Notes: generated by a model from the letters alone, not told the origin. DNA of 64,000 nt from Halomonas sp. 7T (GCF_025643255.1 NZ_CP087112.1:1364001-1428000), one strand, 5' to 3'. Numbered from the stretch's first letter, positions 1-9,880 are shown. Made by a program: numbers and translations.

Positions 1-94
1 GTTCAGTTTGTCCATCGATTATTCCTGTAATTCAACAACGCCAGCAACATAATTCCTGACACTAGCTATTTGTGGTTGGTGTCGGCTATAGCGC

Positions 95-595
95 TCACAG
101 CCAACCTAACCATTTAACCATTCCGGCCACAACTACTGGGCCAGCGATACCACCAAACCAAATCATAACTTTTTTCAACAGCTCCCAGCGCCCAGCTTTG
201 AAACCAGGATGGCCTTTGATGTAGAGTTTATTAACGTTTTCTCCCACATTAAATAAGTCTCGATACGTAGTATCTCCGATATTTGGATAAACGTAGTCAT
301 GACCTGGACCATATAGCTGATCTAGCTCTTCGCGCTCTTTAATCCGGAGTGCGTTTTTCTCGATTTCGCACGAGTTTTTCGTGCAAATAATTTCAACTGA
401 TCGCAAATTTTTTATTGAGATTATTTCGTTACTCTTAGATATAAAGTCATTTCCCTTTTCATAAGGCTTAATAAAACATTTCACTAATTCGCTATGAGTC
501 AAATCAATAAACAATGTACGCCGGTGAATTAAAACCTCTTCAGCTTCACCAACTTCACCAAAAACGTGATAAAAACTCATAATTTTTAGATCCAT
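95..595 (-). CDS. Hypothetical protein with a C-terminal membrane anchor
   Basis: A 166-residue protein that I do not recognise. The first ~130 residues are polar and contain a Cys-Thr-Lys-Asn-Ser-Cys element near residue 75. The last ~22 residues are hydrophobic (from VMIWFGGIAGPVVVAGMV to the end) and could be a single tail-anchored membrane helix, so the soluble part would face the cytoplasm. It lies at the downstream end of the defence operon on the same strand, about 117 bp after the previous gene, and the sequence around it is visibly AT-rich. A membrane-attached effector or immunity protein is possible from context only. The reading frame is clear; the function is unknown. Confidence 0.6.
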   Translation of the reverse strand: MDLKIMSFYHVFGEVGEAEEVLIHRRTLFIDLTHSELVKCFIKPYEKGNDFISKSNEIISIKNLRSVEIICTKNSCEIEKNALRIKEREELDQLYGPGHDYVYPNIGDTTYRDLFNVGENVNKLYIKGHPGFKAGRWELLKKVMIWFGGIAGPVVVAGMVKWLGWL

Positions 596-712
596 ATGCG
601 AATTGAAAAAAATAAACTACTATTTTCAATTCGACTCGGGCTCACCTATACCCTTCAAATAGTTGAAAGTTAAGCTTCACCAGCAGCCTTACTCTTTAAT
701 AAAAAAATCTTA

Positions 713-1333
713 TTAATAATCATGTAAAATAGCAGGTAACGCAGCACGATCTACATCATCATTTACATTTAAGGAGAGGCACATCAAGCCTCTAGCAGTA
801 TTTGATAAATCTTCCCACATCGCCGATAAATTCAATGATATCTGGTTTAAAGCTCTATATAGCGGGTCTTCAGGCTGCAGCGCTTCATAAATAACATGTT
901 CAAGCTCTTCAAGTTCTGAAGGCATTTCGAAACTATCATCAATCGAATCAATCAAATCTTCCATATCAATCAGCGCTGTCTCTAAAACTTCACGCTCTTC
1001 TTGCATCCAGCGTTTAAAATTTTCTTCAGTCATTTCAAATTCTTGTTTCAACCCTCGTGGTACATCTTTAAGCCCGCCTACTTGGCGCCTTTCAGGATTT
1101 AAGCGCACTGTTAGAGAAAATCTTTCAATATCGCTAAAAACGTCGCCTTCGGGAAGCAAACCCGCTGTTTCATTTATATCATGAGCGGATTGCACAAGCT
1201 CACTAATATCCTCCAGCTTGCCGACAAGTGTGGTTCTATTGAGAAGAGCTTCCCAAAACAACAATAGCTCTTCAAAAACAGCATATTCCTTCAAGTATTC
1301 CGATGCTTTTTGATCAATGTTGTAGTGCGCCAT
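713..1333 (-). CDS. Hypothetical acidic helical protein
   Basis: A 206-residue protein with no recognised domain. It is rich in Glu, Asp and Leu and looks mostly helical (long runs around residues 100-160 such as EEREVLETALIDMEDLIDSI). The frame stays open further upstream into the preceding gene, but I chose the ATG at 1333 (MAHYNIDQ) because AAGGA lies about 12 nt before it and because this start leaves a clean 23-bp gap to the preceding gene instead of a long overlap. It appears to be the last gene of the run Mrr nuclease - 187-aa protein - 206-aa protein. Its acidic nature would suit a binding partner or inhibitor of a nuclease, but that is inference. Confidence 0.6.
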   Translation of the reverse strand: MAHYNIDQKASEYLKEYAVFEELLLFWEALLNRTTLVGKLEDISELVQSAHDINETAGLLPEGDVFSDIERFSLTVRLNPERRQVGGLKDVPRGLKQEFEMTEENFKRWMQEEREVLETALIDMEDLIDSIDDSFEMPSELEELEHVIYEALQPEDPLYRALNQISLNLSAMWEDLSNTARGLMCLSLNVNDDVDRAALPAILHDY

Positions 1334-1356
1334 GAATGTCTCATCCTTGTTTTTTT

Positions 1357-1920
1357 TTAACTCATTGCCCGAATAAGACGTTTTCTTATTCTTAAATCGC
1401 CTGCCTGCATGGCCATCACTGGCTGATCCCACCACTCCATGAATAGCCGGTGTGGTCGATCTATTTCCACCATTGCGAGTAAGTCCAGCATAATAGCAGT
1501 TTGTGCAAGCGGACTAGCTTTTGCGTAATGGGACACTTTGATAGCGAAGTCAGTGCTGTCGTTACCGGTATAGATATCACTTCCAGGGCTCGCTTGCCTC
1601 AAAAAATCATACACATCAGTCCCAAAAGACTGCTTTGCAAGCTCAAAATTCTGGCCGGTAGACTCAAATAAACAAATCAAGCCTGCTAATGCACCCAATC
1701 CTGCTGGAAGATCCTCTTGCGCAGCAATTTCCCCGGCTTTATTCCCTCGCTCAGAATCGTAGCGCTCATCTGGCGGAGTCATTTCAAACATAAACCCAGA
1801 TTTAGCCTCTATTTTGGCCAGCGCATAAGCTATGCTGTTAAAGCTTTCTGTACCTGCTGCAATATCACTAACAAGCACATTCAATTCAATCCGTTCAGCT
1901 TGCTTGCCCCATATTTTCAT
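1357..1920 (-). CDS. Hypothetical protein following the Mrr-like nuclease
   Basis: A 187-residue protein that I do not recognise. It has a moderately acidic N-terminal half, a short Ala/Gly/Leu-rich stretch (LPAGLGALAGLICLF, about residues 72-86) and a basic C-terminus (RIRKRLIRAMS). No catalytic motif is visible. Its start is only 12 bp from the stop of the upstream Mrr-like nuclease gene, so the two are almost certainly co-transcribed and may act together. The next gene follows after 23 bp. It could be an accessory or immunity subunit of the nuclease; nothing in the sequence proves this. Confidence 0.6.
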   Translation of the reverse strand: MKIWGKQAERIELNVLVSDIAAGTESFNSIAYALAKIEAKSGFMFEMTPPDERYDSERGNKAGEIAAQEDLPAGLGALAGLICLFESTGQNFELAKQSFGTDVYDFLRQASPGSDIYTGNDSTDFAIKVSHYAKASPLAQTAIMLDLLAMVEIDRPHRLFMEWWDQPVMAMQAGDLRIRKRLIRAMS

Positions 1921-1932
1921 TATAGGCCTTTT

Positions 1933-2904
1933 CTATACCAGCACTGGTGCATCAGAAAGCCCCAGGCGGCTTCTGGTCGTTATCTTCAAGTGATGAGCTT
2001 GCTCAAAGAGCCAATCAACAAACTCCGCCCCATCCATCACCTGCACATCATGGCTTTCTGCATAAGTCTTTGTTTGCTCCTCAATGAGAGCAGAGGTGAT
2101 GAGCCAGCGCTGTGCGCCCTCTTCTTCGATGGCCGCTAGCTGCTTAATTCCATGGGCATCTGTTGTGCCCTGGTGGTGCTTAACCTGAAGCAAGAGCTTT
2201 GTCTGGATGAAACGATCTTGCCGATACGCTTCAATATCAGCATCCGCTATACCTGCATAGTGACGCTTACTCGGGCGATGAACGCTATAACCCTCTAACT
2301 CCAATAGCTCCATAACCAACCGCTCAAAGCCCTCTCCACCGCTTGCTAAGTAGGTACCTCCCTTTTGAATACGCTTGAGTAGTTCGCTTTTTGCCTCAGC
2401 TACTAAATCATTGTTTTGTGCTTCGTAGTGGCTGCTAATGCTGCTATGCCCACCCTTTTCGAGCGTAGAATAGAGACGCTCTAGCTCATCGGAGAACTCG
2501 TCCAGTGGTGCAATCGCCATGCGGATTTTTAGACGAGTTTCGAGTGCATTGGAAAGATCGTTCCGAGGAACACGCTTTAAGCTTCCGTCCGGGTTGCGCA
2601 GAAACTCTGCACCAATGCGATTTTCACCATAACCTACGTCCTGGCAAAAAATTTTTTGGCCTGTTGCGCGTGCAAGCAATATCGCTCGGTTAACAGGGAC
2701 AATGATAAGATCGCCTGGTTGAATATTAAAAAACCGGCGGATTTGGTTCTCCTTGCGACCAATATCAATTGTGCGCTCGCGAAAAGCGCCTATAAGCTCA
2801 TCAGCGCTGGCATAGTCAGAGAAATTCATATTTGACCAGCCGTAGCCTATCTGATGCAGATCGCTCAAGGCCGCAGGGCTGCGTACTAAAAGCACTCGAC
2901 TCAA
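1933..2904 (-). CDS. Mrr-like restriction endonuclease with an N-terminal reader-like domain
   Basis: A 323-residue predicted DNA-cleaving enzyme. The C-terminal part (about 185-305) has the Mrr-type PD-(D/E)XK layout: GGEGFE at 189-194 in the first helix, acidic residues D221/D223, then LLLQVKHHQG with Q240-x-K242, and a late strand RWLITSA. Mrr-family enzymes usually cut modified DNA. The N-terminal ~110 residues (for example FNIQPGDLIIVPVNRAILLARATG) resemble the PUA/EVE-like modules that read modified bases; this fold call is inference. It lies 96 bp after res on the same strand and 12 bp before an unknown gene. It could serve as a type IV arm of the neighbouring type III system or as an independent module. 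Confidence 0.8.
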   Translation of the reverse strand: MSRVLLVRSPAALSDLHQIGYGWSNMNFSDYASADELIGAFRERTIDIGRKENQIRRFFNIQPGDLIIVPVNRAILLARATGQKIFCQDVGYGENRIGAEFLRNPDGSLKRVPRNDLSNALETRLKIRMAIAPLDEFSDELERLYSTLEKGGHSSISSHYEAQNNDLVAEAKSELLKRIQKGGTYLASGGEGFERLVMELLELEGYSVHRPSKRHYAGIADADIEAYRQDRFIQTKLLLQVKHHQGTTDAHGIKQLAAIEEEGAQRWLITSALIEEQTKTYAESHDVQVMDGAEFVDWLFEQAHHLKITTRSRLGLSDAPVLV

Positions 2905-3000
2905 ATCACTCCTCCTATTTCACCAAACAAGCAAACCAGCTATTTATCAGTAGCTTAGAATGAAATCCACCTAACTTACGAAACGGATATTACCTAAAAA

Positions 3001-6000
3001 TCACCGTACTAAATCCAACAGCTTATCGTAGGAATCCACCACATCGTATTTCACCTGGGCGGTGGCAATAGTATCGAAGAACTCTGTCGCGCATTTGATC
3101 TTGGCTTCTTCCACCTTGCGTAATTCCATAGACGACATGCTGCCTTTGGTCTCTGCAATGAAGTAGACGTGCTTGACATCATTTTCATGAAAGGCAATCG
3201 CCCAGTCTGGATTGTAATTGCCCACCGGGGTCGGGATGAAGAAACTCTTAGGCAGCTTGGCGTATACCACGACCTCTTTGCGCGTCTCCATATCTTCCAC
3301 AAAGTCACGCTCAATGCCGGAGTCAGTGACCACGTAATCGTAAATATGCCGTTTGGCTTTGTAAGCGGTGTCCAGCCGGTTTTCAGGCTTCTCAATGGTG
3401 AAGATGTCTTGGCTATGAGTCTCGTTAATCGGGTCGTAGCTGATGTGCTCGACCACCATGGTCGCCTTCTGCTCATTGATAAGGCGCACGGCCTGCATCA
3501 TGAAGTCTTCAGGGTTCATGGCATACTGCTTGAAGGTACTCGCCTGAACCTTAGAAAGCATCGCAGCAATGGTGCGGCGCGTTAGCTTTGTACCATCGGC
3601 TAAGCGACCGATCAGGTCATAGGTCACCGCTGAATGCACTGAGCCTTGGTATTTCTGGTTATCCCTTTCTTTGACCGTAAAACCTTCGCCGCGCTTAAGG
3701 TCTTCATAGCTGGCATCCACATTCTGCTCGCCACGCTCAATTTTGTATTCAAGGCGCTTCACCTGAAGCTTTAAATCCAGATAACCGACGCATTTTTGAA
3801 TCAGCTCATCCGAGTCAAAGCGCACTGAATATGCCGCTTTGCGATTTATCTTCTCCCACAGCGCCTGAAACTCCTGCTTGTGGAAATTATCGTTCAGAGG
3901 ATTGAGCTTGGTGCGACGGCCATCGTCGATGTGCGGCAATTGAGCATTGCTGTAAACGCTATCGATCAGCTGACCAATTTGTGCCTCATAAGGCTTCAGT
4001 GAGTCAGGCAGCTCCGCCAGTGCGCCCTTTTCTTTGGCCTGGTGATAAGTATCGGTGATGTGGTCATCGTTATCGGTATAATCATGCTTGAGCAAGTAAC
4101 GATATATATCCTTCGCCATGGCAGCCGTTACTTCGGTCTCTTCACCGGCATCGTTCACCAGTAGCTTGCCCTTGAAGTAATCCTCATCGGCCTTACGGGG
4201 CCGTTCAGAAAGGTTATCGTGAATATCTTTCTGCAGCGCGGTAACGAAATCTTTGTAGCTTTCGCTGGCTATCACGGTTAGACCGTTGATGTCGTGGACG
4301 GTCATGGGGTCATCCATCCGCTCACCCAGCTGATTAACCGCCAAGCGCAGCCCGCGTCCGACTTCTTGACGGCGTGAGATGGTGTTATCGCTGTGCTTTA
4401 ACGTGCAGATAACAAAGACGTTCGGATTGTCCCACCCTTCTCGCAGCGCTGAATGCGAGAAAATAAAGCGCGTTGGCTCCTTGAAGGAAAGCAGCCGCTC
4501 TTTGTCTTTCAGAATAAGGTCATAAGCGTCTACATCTTGAGAAACCGGTGATTTAGAGCCCGTCTCAGGATCTTTAGTAAGCTTCAAAGCACCATCAACT
4601 AGCCGCTTGGACTTCTTGTCGATAGAGAAGTAGCCGTTGTGGGTTTTCTCGGTGGCAATTCCCTTCAGATAGCGATGGTAGTCACTATCTTCCAGCGTCA
4701 TCACCTCGTTGAGTTCGCGGTTGTACTCCTCTTCAAACATTTGAGCGTACTCACCGGCCACCTCGCCACTCTCGTCATACTGGCGGTACTTGGCCACTTC
4801 ATCGATAAAGAACAGCGTTAAGACCTTGATGCCTTGAGAAAATAGCTGCTGCTCTTTTTTGAAATGGGCTTTGATCGCTTCACGAATCTGTATCTGCCGC
4901 AGTACTTTTTCAGAGATATCAGCGGTGATATCGCCCACCGTCAGCTCAACGCCATTTTTAAAGCTTAGCTGGTCAACCCTGGCATCAATGTCAGAGACCA
5001 CAAAGCCCTGGTACTGGGCTAACCCACCTGATAACTCATAGACATTGTCGCCCTGCCTGAGTTTGCGACGCTTACGCCGAATACCGCTTGCCCCTTTTTC
5101 TTCGTACTCCACTACCGCAACGGGTGGTTTGCTGCGGGAGGTTTCGATATTTTCAAGGTACAGATAGGCATCCGTGCCGGTTAAGCCACGGGTAGTGATG
5201 CCATGCACTGATATTTTTTTAACCAGTTTTTGGTTGTAAGCATCCAGCGCATCCAGCCGGTGGATTTTGTTGTAGGTCGTTTTGTGTGTGGCTGAGTAGC
5301 GCACGATAAACAGAGGGTTAAACTCGCTCAGTGAGCCAAGCGTTTTGCCGCCCTCCATCTTTTGCGGTTCATCAAGGAATAGAATGGGCCGATTAGCCTT
5401 GATGACGTCAATAGGCCGACGAGACTGAAAATCATCTAGCTCATTGTAAATTCGCCGATTATCTTCACTTCGGGAGTTAAACGCCTGGACGTTTATGACC
5501 ATCACGTTAATGCCCGCATTTGAGGAAAAATCCTCTATTTGGTGCAGCTGCTTCGAGTTGTAGATAAAAAATCGTGCTTTCTTGCCATAGGCTTCTTGGA
5601 AGTGGTCTGCCGTGATTTGCAGCGACTTATATACACCCTCGCGGATGGCAATACTGGGTACGACAATGATGAACTTACCCCAGCCGTACTTTTCGTACAG
5701 CTCGAACATGCTCTTCAGGTAAACGTAGGTTTTGCCAGTACCGGTCTCCATCTCAACATCAAGGTTAATGGAACAACCAGTTTTATCATCCTTGGCCAGC
5801 GCATCTGAAACGGGCAAATTCTGGCGCTGCTGTACCGCCTTTATATTGCCCAATAGCTCCATCTCAGAAAGCTCAATATCTGCATTTCGAAAGCCTGCAT
5901 CAGCCGCTTCAGGCGACGCATAAAGGTCACGCTGCATAGGGGTAGAAAGCTTGCTCACCCTGCCTGGGTCGATCTGGTACGTTACCCCACGGCTTGGCGG

Positions 6001-6075
6001 CTGGCCTTTGAAGCAGGCTACTACGGAGTCAACGGCTCGGGTCTGATACGCCTGGGTTTTAAATTGGAGCTTCAT
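3001..6075 (-). CDS. res: Type III restriction enzyme, Res subunit (DEAD/DEAH helicase-nuclease)
   Basis: About 1,024 residues, normal for type III Res. Together with Mod it forms a complex that moves along DNA using ATP and cuts unmodified sites. Seen directly: Walker A in METGTGKT about residues 109-116, motif II as LDEPQKM, a late helicase motif [11 protein letters not shown], and a C-terminal nuclease core NPDWAI...ETKGS, which is the PD-ExK site of this family. All catalytic motifs look intact. I chose the ATG at 6075 (MKLQFKTQ) because AGGA lies 5 nt before it; another ATG lies two codons upstream. Unusually, it does not follow mod directly: an AlbA_2 gene and a repeat-rich gap of 106 bp come between. 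Confidence 0.93.
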   Translation of the reverse strand: MKLQFKTQAYQTRAVDSVVACFKGQPPSRGVTYQIDPGRVSKLSTPMQRDLYASPEAADAGFRNADIELSEMELLGNIKAVQQRQNLPVSDALAKDDKTGCSINLDVEMETGTGKTYVYLKSMFELYEKYGWGKFIIVVPSIAIREGVYKSLQITADHFQEAYGKKARFFIYNSKQLHQIEDFSSNAGINVMVINVQAFNSRSEDNRRIYNELDDFQSRRPIDVIKANRPILFLDEPQKMEGGKTLGSLSEFNPLFIVRYSATHKTTYNKIHRLDALDAYNQKLVKKISVHGITTRGLTGTDAYLYLENIETSRSKPPVAVVEYEEKGASGIRRKRRKLRQGDNVYELSGGLAQYQGFVVSDIDARVDQLSFKNGVELTVGDITADISEKVLRQIQIREAIKAHFKKEQQLFSQGIKVLTLFFIDEVAKYRQYDESGEVAGEYAQMFEEEYNRELNEVMTLEDSDYHRYLKGIATEKTHNGYFSIDKKSKRLVDGALKLTKDPETGSKSPVSQDVDAYDLILKDKERLLSFKEPTRFIFSHSALREGWDNPNVFVICTLKHSDNTISRRQEVGRGLRLAVNQLGERMDDPMTVHDINGLTVIASESYKDFVTALQKDIHDNLSERPRKADEDYFKGKLLVNDAGEETEVTAAMAKDIYRYLLKHDYTDNDDHITDTYHQAKEKGALAELPDSLKPYEAQIGQLIDSVYSNAQLPHIDDGRRTKLNPLNDNFHKQEFQALWEKINRKAAYSVRFDSDELIQKCVGYLDLKLQVKRLEYKIERGEQNVDASYEDLKRGEGFTVKERDNQKYQGSVHSAVTYDLIGRLADGTKLTRRTIAAMLSKVQASTFKQYAMNPEDFMMQAVRLINEQKATMVVEHISYDPINETHSQDIFTIEKPENRLDTAYKAKRHIYDYVVTDSGIERDFVEDMETRKEVVVYAKLPKSFFIPTPVGNYNPDWAIAFHENDVKHVYFIAETKGSMSSMELRKVEEAKIKCATEFFDTIATAQVKYDVVDSYDKLLDLVR

Positions 6076-6092
6076 AGCCATCCTAACGCTTT

Positions 6093-6210
6093 CTCTCTGC
6101 AAGCTCTCTGCAACTATCTTTTGCAGAGAGACATAAACATCTGATTTTATTTACCTAATCACCGGCTTTCAGAGCAGCTCTCTATGCATCTCTTTGAAAG
6201 CTCTCTGCAA
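6093..6210. repeat. Repeated 10-bp motif CTCTCTGCAA around the res upstream gap
   Basis: The 10-mer CTCTCTGCAA occurs at 6093-6102, 6104-6113 and 6201-6210, and inverted as TTGCAGAGAG at 6121-6130. The copies at 6104 and 6121 form a perfect 10-bp inverted repeat with a 7-nt spacer. A weaker version lies near 6177-6187. The last copy is inside the C-terminal codons of the AlbA_2 gene; the others sit just upstream of res. This looks like an operator or a slippage-prone repeat between two operon segments. The copies are exact; the role is inference. Confidence 0.7.
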
Positions 6211-7864
6211 GATGCCAACACGGTGCGGTATCAGAGCCCCTATTCACAATCACACCACGTCGCCTTAGCTTGGTCAGTAGGCTACTGACTTTGTTGTACT
6301 TTTGCTTGTCACTTAGCCCATCACTTAACTTATCCATCAGTAGCTCATTGATGTCTGCCCGATTCGCCTGACCAAACTTTTGCAAGTAATCTGTCAGCAG
6401 TTTTGCATAAAACTCATCATCCTGAGCACGGGTTTTGATGTATCCCGCTTTTTTTGATATTGCTCCAGCCACCTGAGCCGACACATAAAAATTAGGCTTT
6501 CGCCCCTCAATGAGACCTGCACGCTTCAAGCGCGTCACGGCATCATCGGCAACAGGTAGCTTTTTCTGCACGCGATCAAGTGCCAACACGTCTACCAGCG
6601 AAAGGTCAGTCTTCTGGATCAGCAAGCGGCTATATGCTGCGTCCACAACGCTGCCGTACAGCTGCAGCCTGACGGCTCCCAGTTCGCTCAAGTCGTAATC
6701 GGGCAGTGGTAAATACCGCTTCACCTGACGGGCATACATATCGTGAATACCGTAGCCCATGGTATCGATCATATTGAGCTCGGCCATGGCCTGCGTCAGG
6801 AAGGGGTTTCGATAGCGCCTTGGCACTCGATGCCCTTCTAGGTAATCACTTGGCTGCCCATCGAAAAAGCTACCTTCGTTTTCAAACACCAAGCGATCTG
6901 TCCGCTCAACCACCACAACACGTGCATTGCGGGTGTAATCCTGATGGGCGATGCAGTTGTGCAACGCTTCAAGCACGATTTTTTGGTCGTACTTAGAGAC
7001 TTCGATAGGCAGCAGTTCGTCTTGCGGTAATAGCCGCAGTTGGATATTACGAATGCGTTGATATAGCTGCGTGGTCGTGAGCAGAAACGGGGGAGAGAAA
7101 TGTTCGTAAGCCCGCTCCGGCCCTTCCAGCTTCCAGGTCAACTGCGCGGGATGCGGTGTAAGCAGTGGCGCGGCTTCTTCGTTACCCACCAACAACAGCG
7201 CGGCTCGGGTTATTTTGCCGTCTACTGTTAACTTGGCACGATCTAAAAAAGTCGCCAGTGGCCATCCCATAACCTCATCATGTTCGAAGCGGTTAGCGTA
7301 TTTCTTTGCGAATGATTCTCTGGCTTTATCGACAGCAGCTGTGTCCAGGTGGTCGAGCGTTGCGTTCGGCACCAACTGGGCAGTCCAATCCGTAGTGTCT
7401 GTCTGGCGGCGAATCGTATCCAGCTTATCCAGGCCCAGGTTTGTTAGGCTTTCTCCGGCACGAGCATAATAGTGGCCTTGCCAAGCAATTGGCATTCCCA
7501 TTGGGGCAGCTGGTATTTCAAACAGTACGACACGCCCTTCTGGCGTTGCCAACTCGTGAATAGCGCGGAAGGTAATGCTAGGCTCAGTGCCGTCTGCGAT
7601 CTGCATCTTGAGTTTCTCAAGCTCACCGGCACCTTGGCGGTATTCTGATCCAACAACTGCGCGCGTCTTGTCATCAACGCCAAAAATCAACCAAGCGTTG
7701 TCGCTATCGTTCAAATTCGCGGCGTTAGCAAGGGCTGAGAAGTACTTACCCAAGTCTGACGTGGAGAACCCTGATACTCCGCGTTTAAACTCGACAATCT
7801 CCCCTTCCCATCGCTCAATAAGCTCGTACAGCTGTGCTTTGAGTGCCTGTTCGTCCATTGCCAT
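6182..7864 (-). CDS. AlbA_2 (Schlafen-like) DNA-binding / RecG-like ATP-binding protein
   Basis: A 560-residue protein of the COG2865 type. The N-terminal AlbA_2 domain shows GEIVEFKRG at about 20-28 and the strand pattern AWLIFGVDD...VVLFEIP to about residue 125. A middle part (ALHNCIAHQDYTRNARVVVVERTDRLVFENEGSFF, about 295-330) resembles the HATPase_c_4 domain usual in this family, and the C-terminus looks like winged-helix DNA-binding repeats. Such proteins often regulate or accompany defence operons; Schlafen-type domains can also be RNA nucleases. Its start is 3 bp from the mod stop codon, so it is translationally close to mod. It separates mod from res, which are adjacent in classical type III systems. 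Function within the system is inferred. Confidence 0.8.
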   Translation of the reverse strand: MAMDEQALKAQLYELIERWEGEIVEFKRGVSGFSTSDLGKYFSALANAANLNDSDNAWLIFGVDDKTRAVVGSEYRQGAGELEKLKMQIADGTEPSITFRAIHELATPEGRVVLFEIPAAPMGMPIAWQGHYYARAGESLTNLGLDKLDTIRRQTDTTDWTAQLVPNATLDHLDTAAVDKARESFAKKYANRFEHDEVMGWPLATFLDRAKLTVDGKITRAALLLVGNEEAAPLLTPHPAQLTWKLEGPERAYEHFSPPFLLTTTQLYQRIRNIQLRLLPQDELLPIEVSKYDQKIVLEALHNCIAHQDYTRNARVVVVERTDRLVFENEGSFFDGQPSDYLEGHRVPRRYRNPFLTQAMAELNMIDTMGYGIHDMYARQVKRYLPLPDYDLSELGAVRLQLYGSVVDAAYSRLLIQKTDLSLVDVLALDRVQKKLPVADDAVTRLKRAGLIEGRKPNFYVSAQVAGAISKKAGYIKTRAQDDEFYAKLLTDYLQKFGQANRADINELLMDKLSDGLSDKQKYNKVSSLLTKLRRRGVIVNRGSDTAPCWHLAESFQRDA

Positions 7865-7867
7865 GAG

Positions 7868-9841
7868 TTAAATCACCTTCACTTCACTAGTGGGCGATTT
7901 CTGGGCAAATATCTGTTCAACATTGATTTTGACGCTGTCGTTAGCAAAGCCAGCATCGCGGAACACGGCACGTAGCGGCTCATACTCGGCCAGCTGCTTG
8001 ACGAAGGCCTCATCGATATCAAGATCAAAGCAGGCGGCTAGCGCCATGTGCTTGTCGCTACCATCCACGAAGTAAACCGTTTTACCCGCAATGTTTCTTT
8101 GCGCTATCGGAAGGCTGAGATCAACGCCCCAGTCTAGTAACACCTGAAACAGCAGATCTTCAGGGTTTCGGTCTTGGCGGATATTATCAATAGCTTGATT
8201 AAGAATATCCTGGCTAAATACTCCAGGGTTGTAATAAACGTCTGAGAAACATGATACGTCCAGCTTCAGCACACGAAAACCATAATCTTCGAAATTAACA
8301 TTTCGACGAACATTGTCAGCTAACTTTTTTCCGACACGCCGAATCCTTTCTTTACTAATCATGTCAATAGACAGAAGACCTTTTTTATACGCTTCACTAG
8401 AAGGTGCACATGGCTCAGGCAACTGCACCATGATGAACGGCCTATTTTTAGAATCCTTTTTGTTTAAATCCATTAAAGCATGAGCGCTAGAAGAAGAGCC
8501 TGCAAAAAAATCTAAAAAGACATCACCGTCTTCTTCCATAGTCAGGGATAATAACCGCTGCAATAGCTTAACAGGCTTAGGGTTTTCAAATAGGGTTTTA
8601 TATTCCGGAAAAAGCTCTCTAACATCATATGCTCCAGACCTACCGTCTAGCTCTATGACGCTAGAAAGCTTTTCCTTATAGTCATGCGCATAAGCTTTTA
8701 ACTCAATAAGCTTATTGTGATCATCACCAAAGATTATCCTATCTTCTTCTAAAAGCCGATTCATTGTTTCTTTGGGAAACCTATACCCCATTAATGGTTC
8801 AACGCAGGCTTCACCAGTCTTAGGGTGAAGGACATCGTAACGGTACCCTTCTTTGCCGGGGTTATGCACTCCACGTATACCTGCATATACGCCACCTTGG
8901 TCTATATATTTATAACCATCAAGCGGCCACAGCTGCGACTTATGTTTCTTAAACCACTCCTTATAAGCTTCTCTTAAAGCACCCTCATCTTTATAAATAT
9001 CATTCAATTCTTTACCTTTACTAACTATAACCTCTTTAATATCTGTAACTGCAGACTTCCACACAGGGTTTAAATATTGACGATTTTTACAGCAAGCCAA
9101 TATGTACTCATGCTCAACAGCTATATTTGAAGGATTATTATCTGTTGCGTTCTTCCAAATGATCCTACCCAGCAAGTTATCCTCACCAAAAATCTCAGAA
9201 CACATGCGTTCTAAATTAGCAATCTCATTATCATCTATTGATATAAAAACCACTCCATTATCTCTCAATAGATTTCTTGCCAGCTTTAGCCTTGGGTAGA
9301 TCATCGACAACCAATTCGAGTGCTTTTTCCCCTGAGCTTCAGATGAACTAACTAAACCTTCACCATAATCACCTCGTTGATTAGACTTAGTCATGTAGTC
9401 TTCAAATGTATCTGAAAATCGATCTTTATATATGAAATCTTTTCCCGTATTGTAAGGAGGGTCTATATAAATGACCTTTATTTTTCCTAGATATGATTCC
9501 TGAAGTAATTTTAATGCCTCTAGGTTATCACCCTCGATAAACAAGTTTTTTGTGCTGTCAAAATCAACACTTTCTTCCCGGCAAGGGCGCAGCGTTTTAG
9601 CAATCGGCGCATTAGCCGCCAGCAAGGCGTCACGCTTGCCGGGCCAATTGAGGTGGTAACGTTCTTGTGGGCCTTCAACAATATGGTCGGAAAGCTCCTG
9701 GCGCAGCTGATCGAAGTCGATTGCTTGCTTTACCTTGCCATGCTCATCACGCGCTTCCGTCACGCAGCTAGGGAAGAGTTCTGCCAGCTTGGCGATGTTG
9801 CCCTCTGTTAGGTTGGGCGAGTGCATTTTGAGCTTATCCAT
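7868..9841 (-). CDS. mod: Type III restriction-modification DNA methyltransferase, Mod subunit
   Basis: A 657-residue adenine-specific methyltransferase that would give the type III complex its sequence specificity. The order of motifs is the beta class: the catalytic DPPY at 127-130 (followed by NTGKDF) comes before the SAM-binding FLDFFAGSSSSAHAL at 442-456. The region between, about 200-440, is where the target recognition domain lies. The N-terminus (to ~120) and C-terminus (from ~480) are family-typical. Base composition changes sharply inside the gene: GC is 62% at 9601-9660, 32% at 9001-9060 and 48% at 8041-8100, which suggests that the specificity core was exchanged by recombination. 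It is preceded by DUF4391 at 39 bp and followed by AlbA_2 at 3 bp. Confidence 0.93.
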   Translation of the reverse strand: MDKLKMHSPNLTEGNIAKLAELFPSCVTEARDEHGKVKQAIDFDQLRQELSDHIVEGPQERYHLNWPGKRDALLAANAPIAKTLRPCREESVDFDSTKNLFIEGDNLEALKLLQESYLGKIKVIYIDPPYNTGKDFIYKDRFSDTFEDYMTKSNQRGDYGEGLVSSSEAQGKKHSNWLSMIYPRLKLARNLLRDNGVVFISIDDNEIANLERMCSEIFGEDNLLGRIIWKNATDNNPSNIAVEHEYILACCKNRQYLNPVWKSAVTDIKEVIVSKGKELNDIYKDEGALREAYKEWFKKHKSQLWPLDGYKYIDQGGVYAGIRGVHNPGKEGYRYDVLHPKTGEACVEPLMGYRFPKETMNRLLEEDRIIFGDDHNKLIELKAYAHDYKEKLSSVIELDGRSGAYDVRELFPEYKTLFENPKPVKLLQRLLSLTMEEDGDVFLDFFAGSSSSAHALMDLNKKDSKNRPFIMVQLPEPCAPSSEAYKKGLLSIDMISKERIRRVGKKLADNVRRNVNFEDYGFRVLKLDVSCFSDVYYNPGVFSQDILNQAIDNIRQDRNPEDLLFQVLLDWGVDLSLPIAQRNIAGKTVYFVDGSDKHMALAACFDLDIDEAFVKQLAEYEPLRAVFRDAGFANDSVKINVEQIFAQKSPTSEVKVI

Positions 9842-9880
9842 GGTGCTTTCTTTCTCCTGGCCTGCTAGGCGCTTCTGCCT

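Noticed and set aside
713..1435. Long form of the 206-aa gene starting at 1435
   Set aside because: It would overlap the upstream gene by 79 bp, and the ATG at 1333 has a proper ribosome site.
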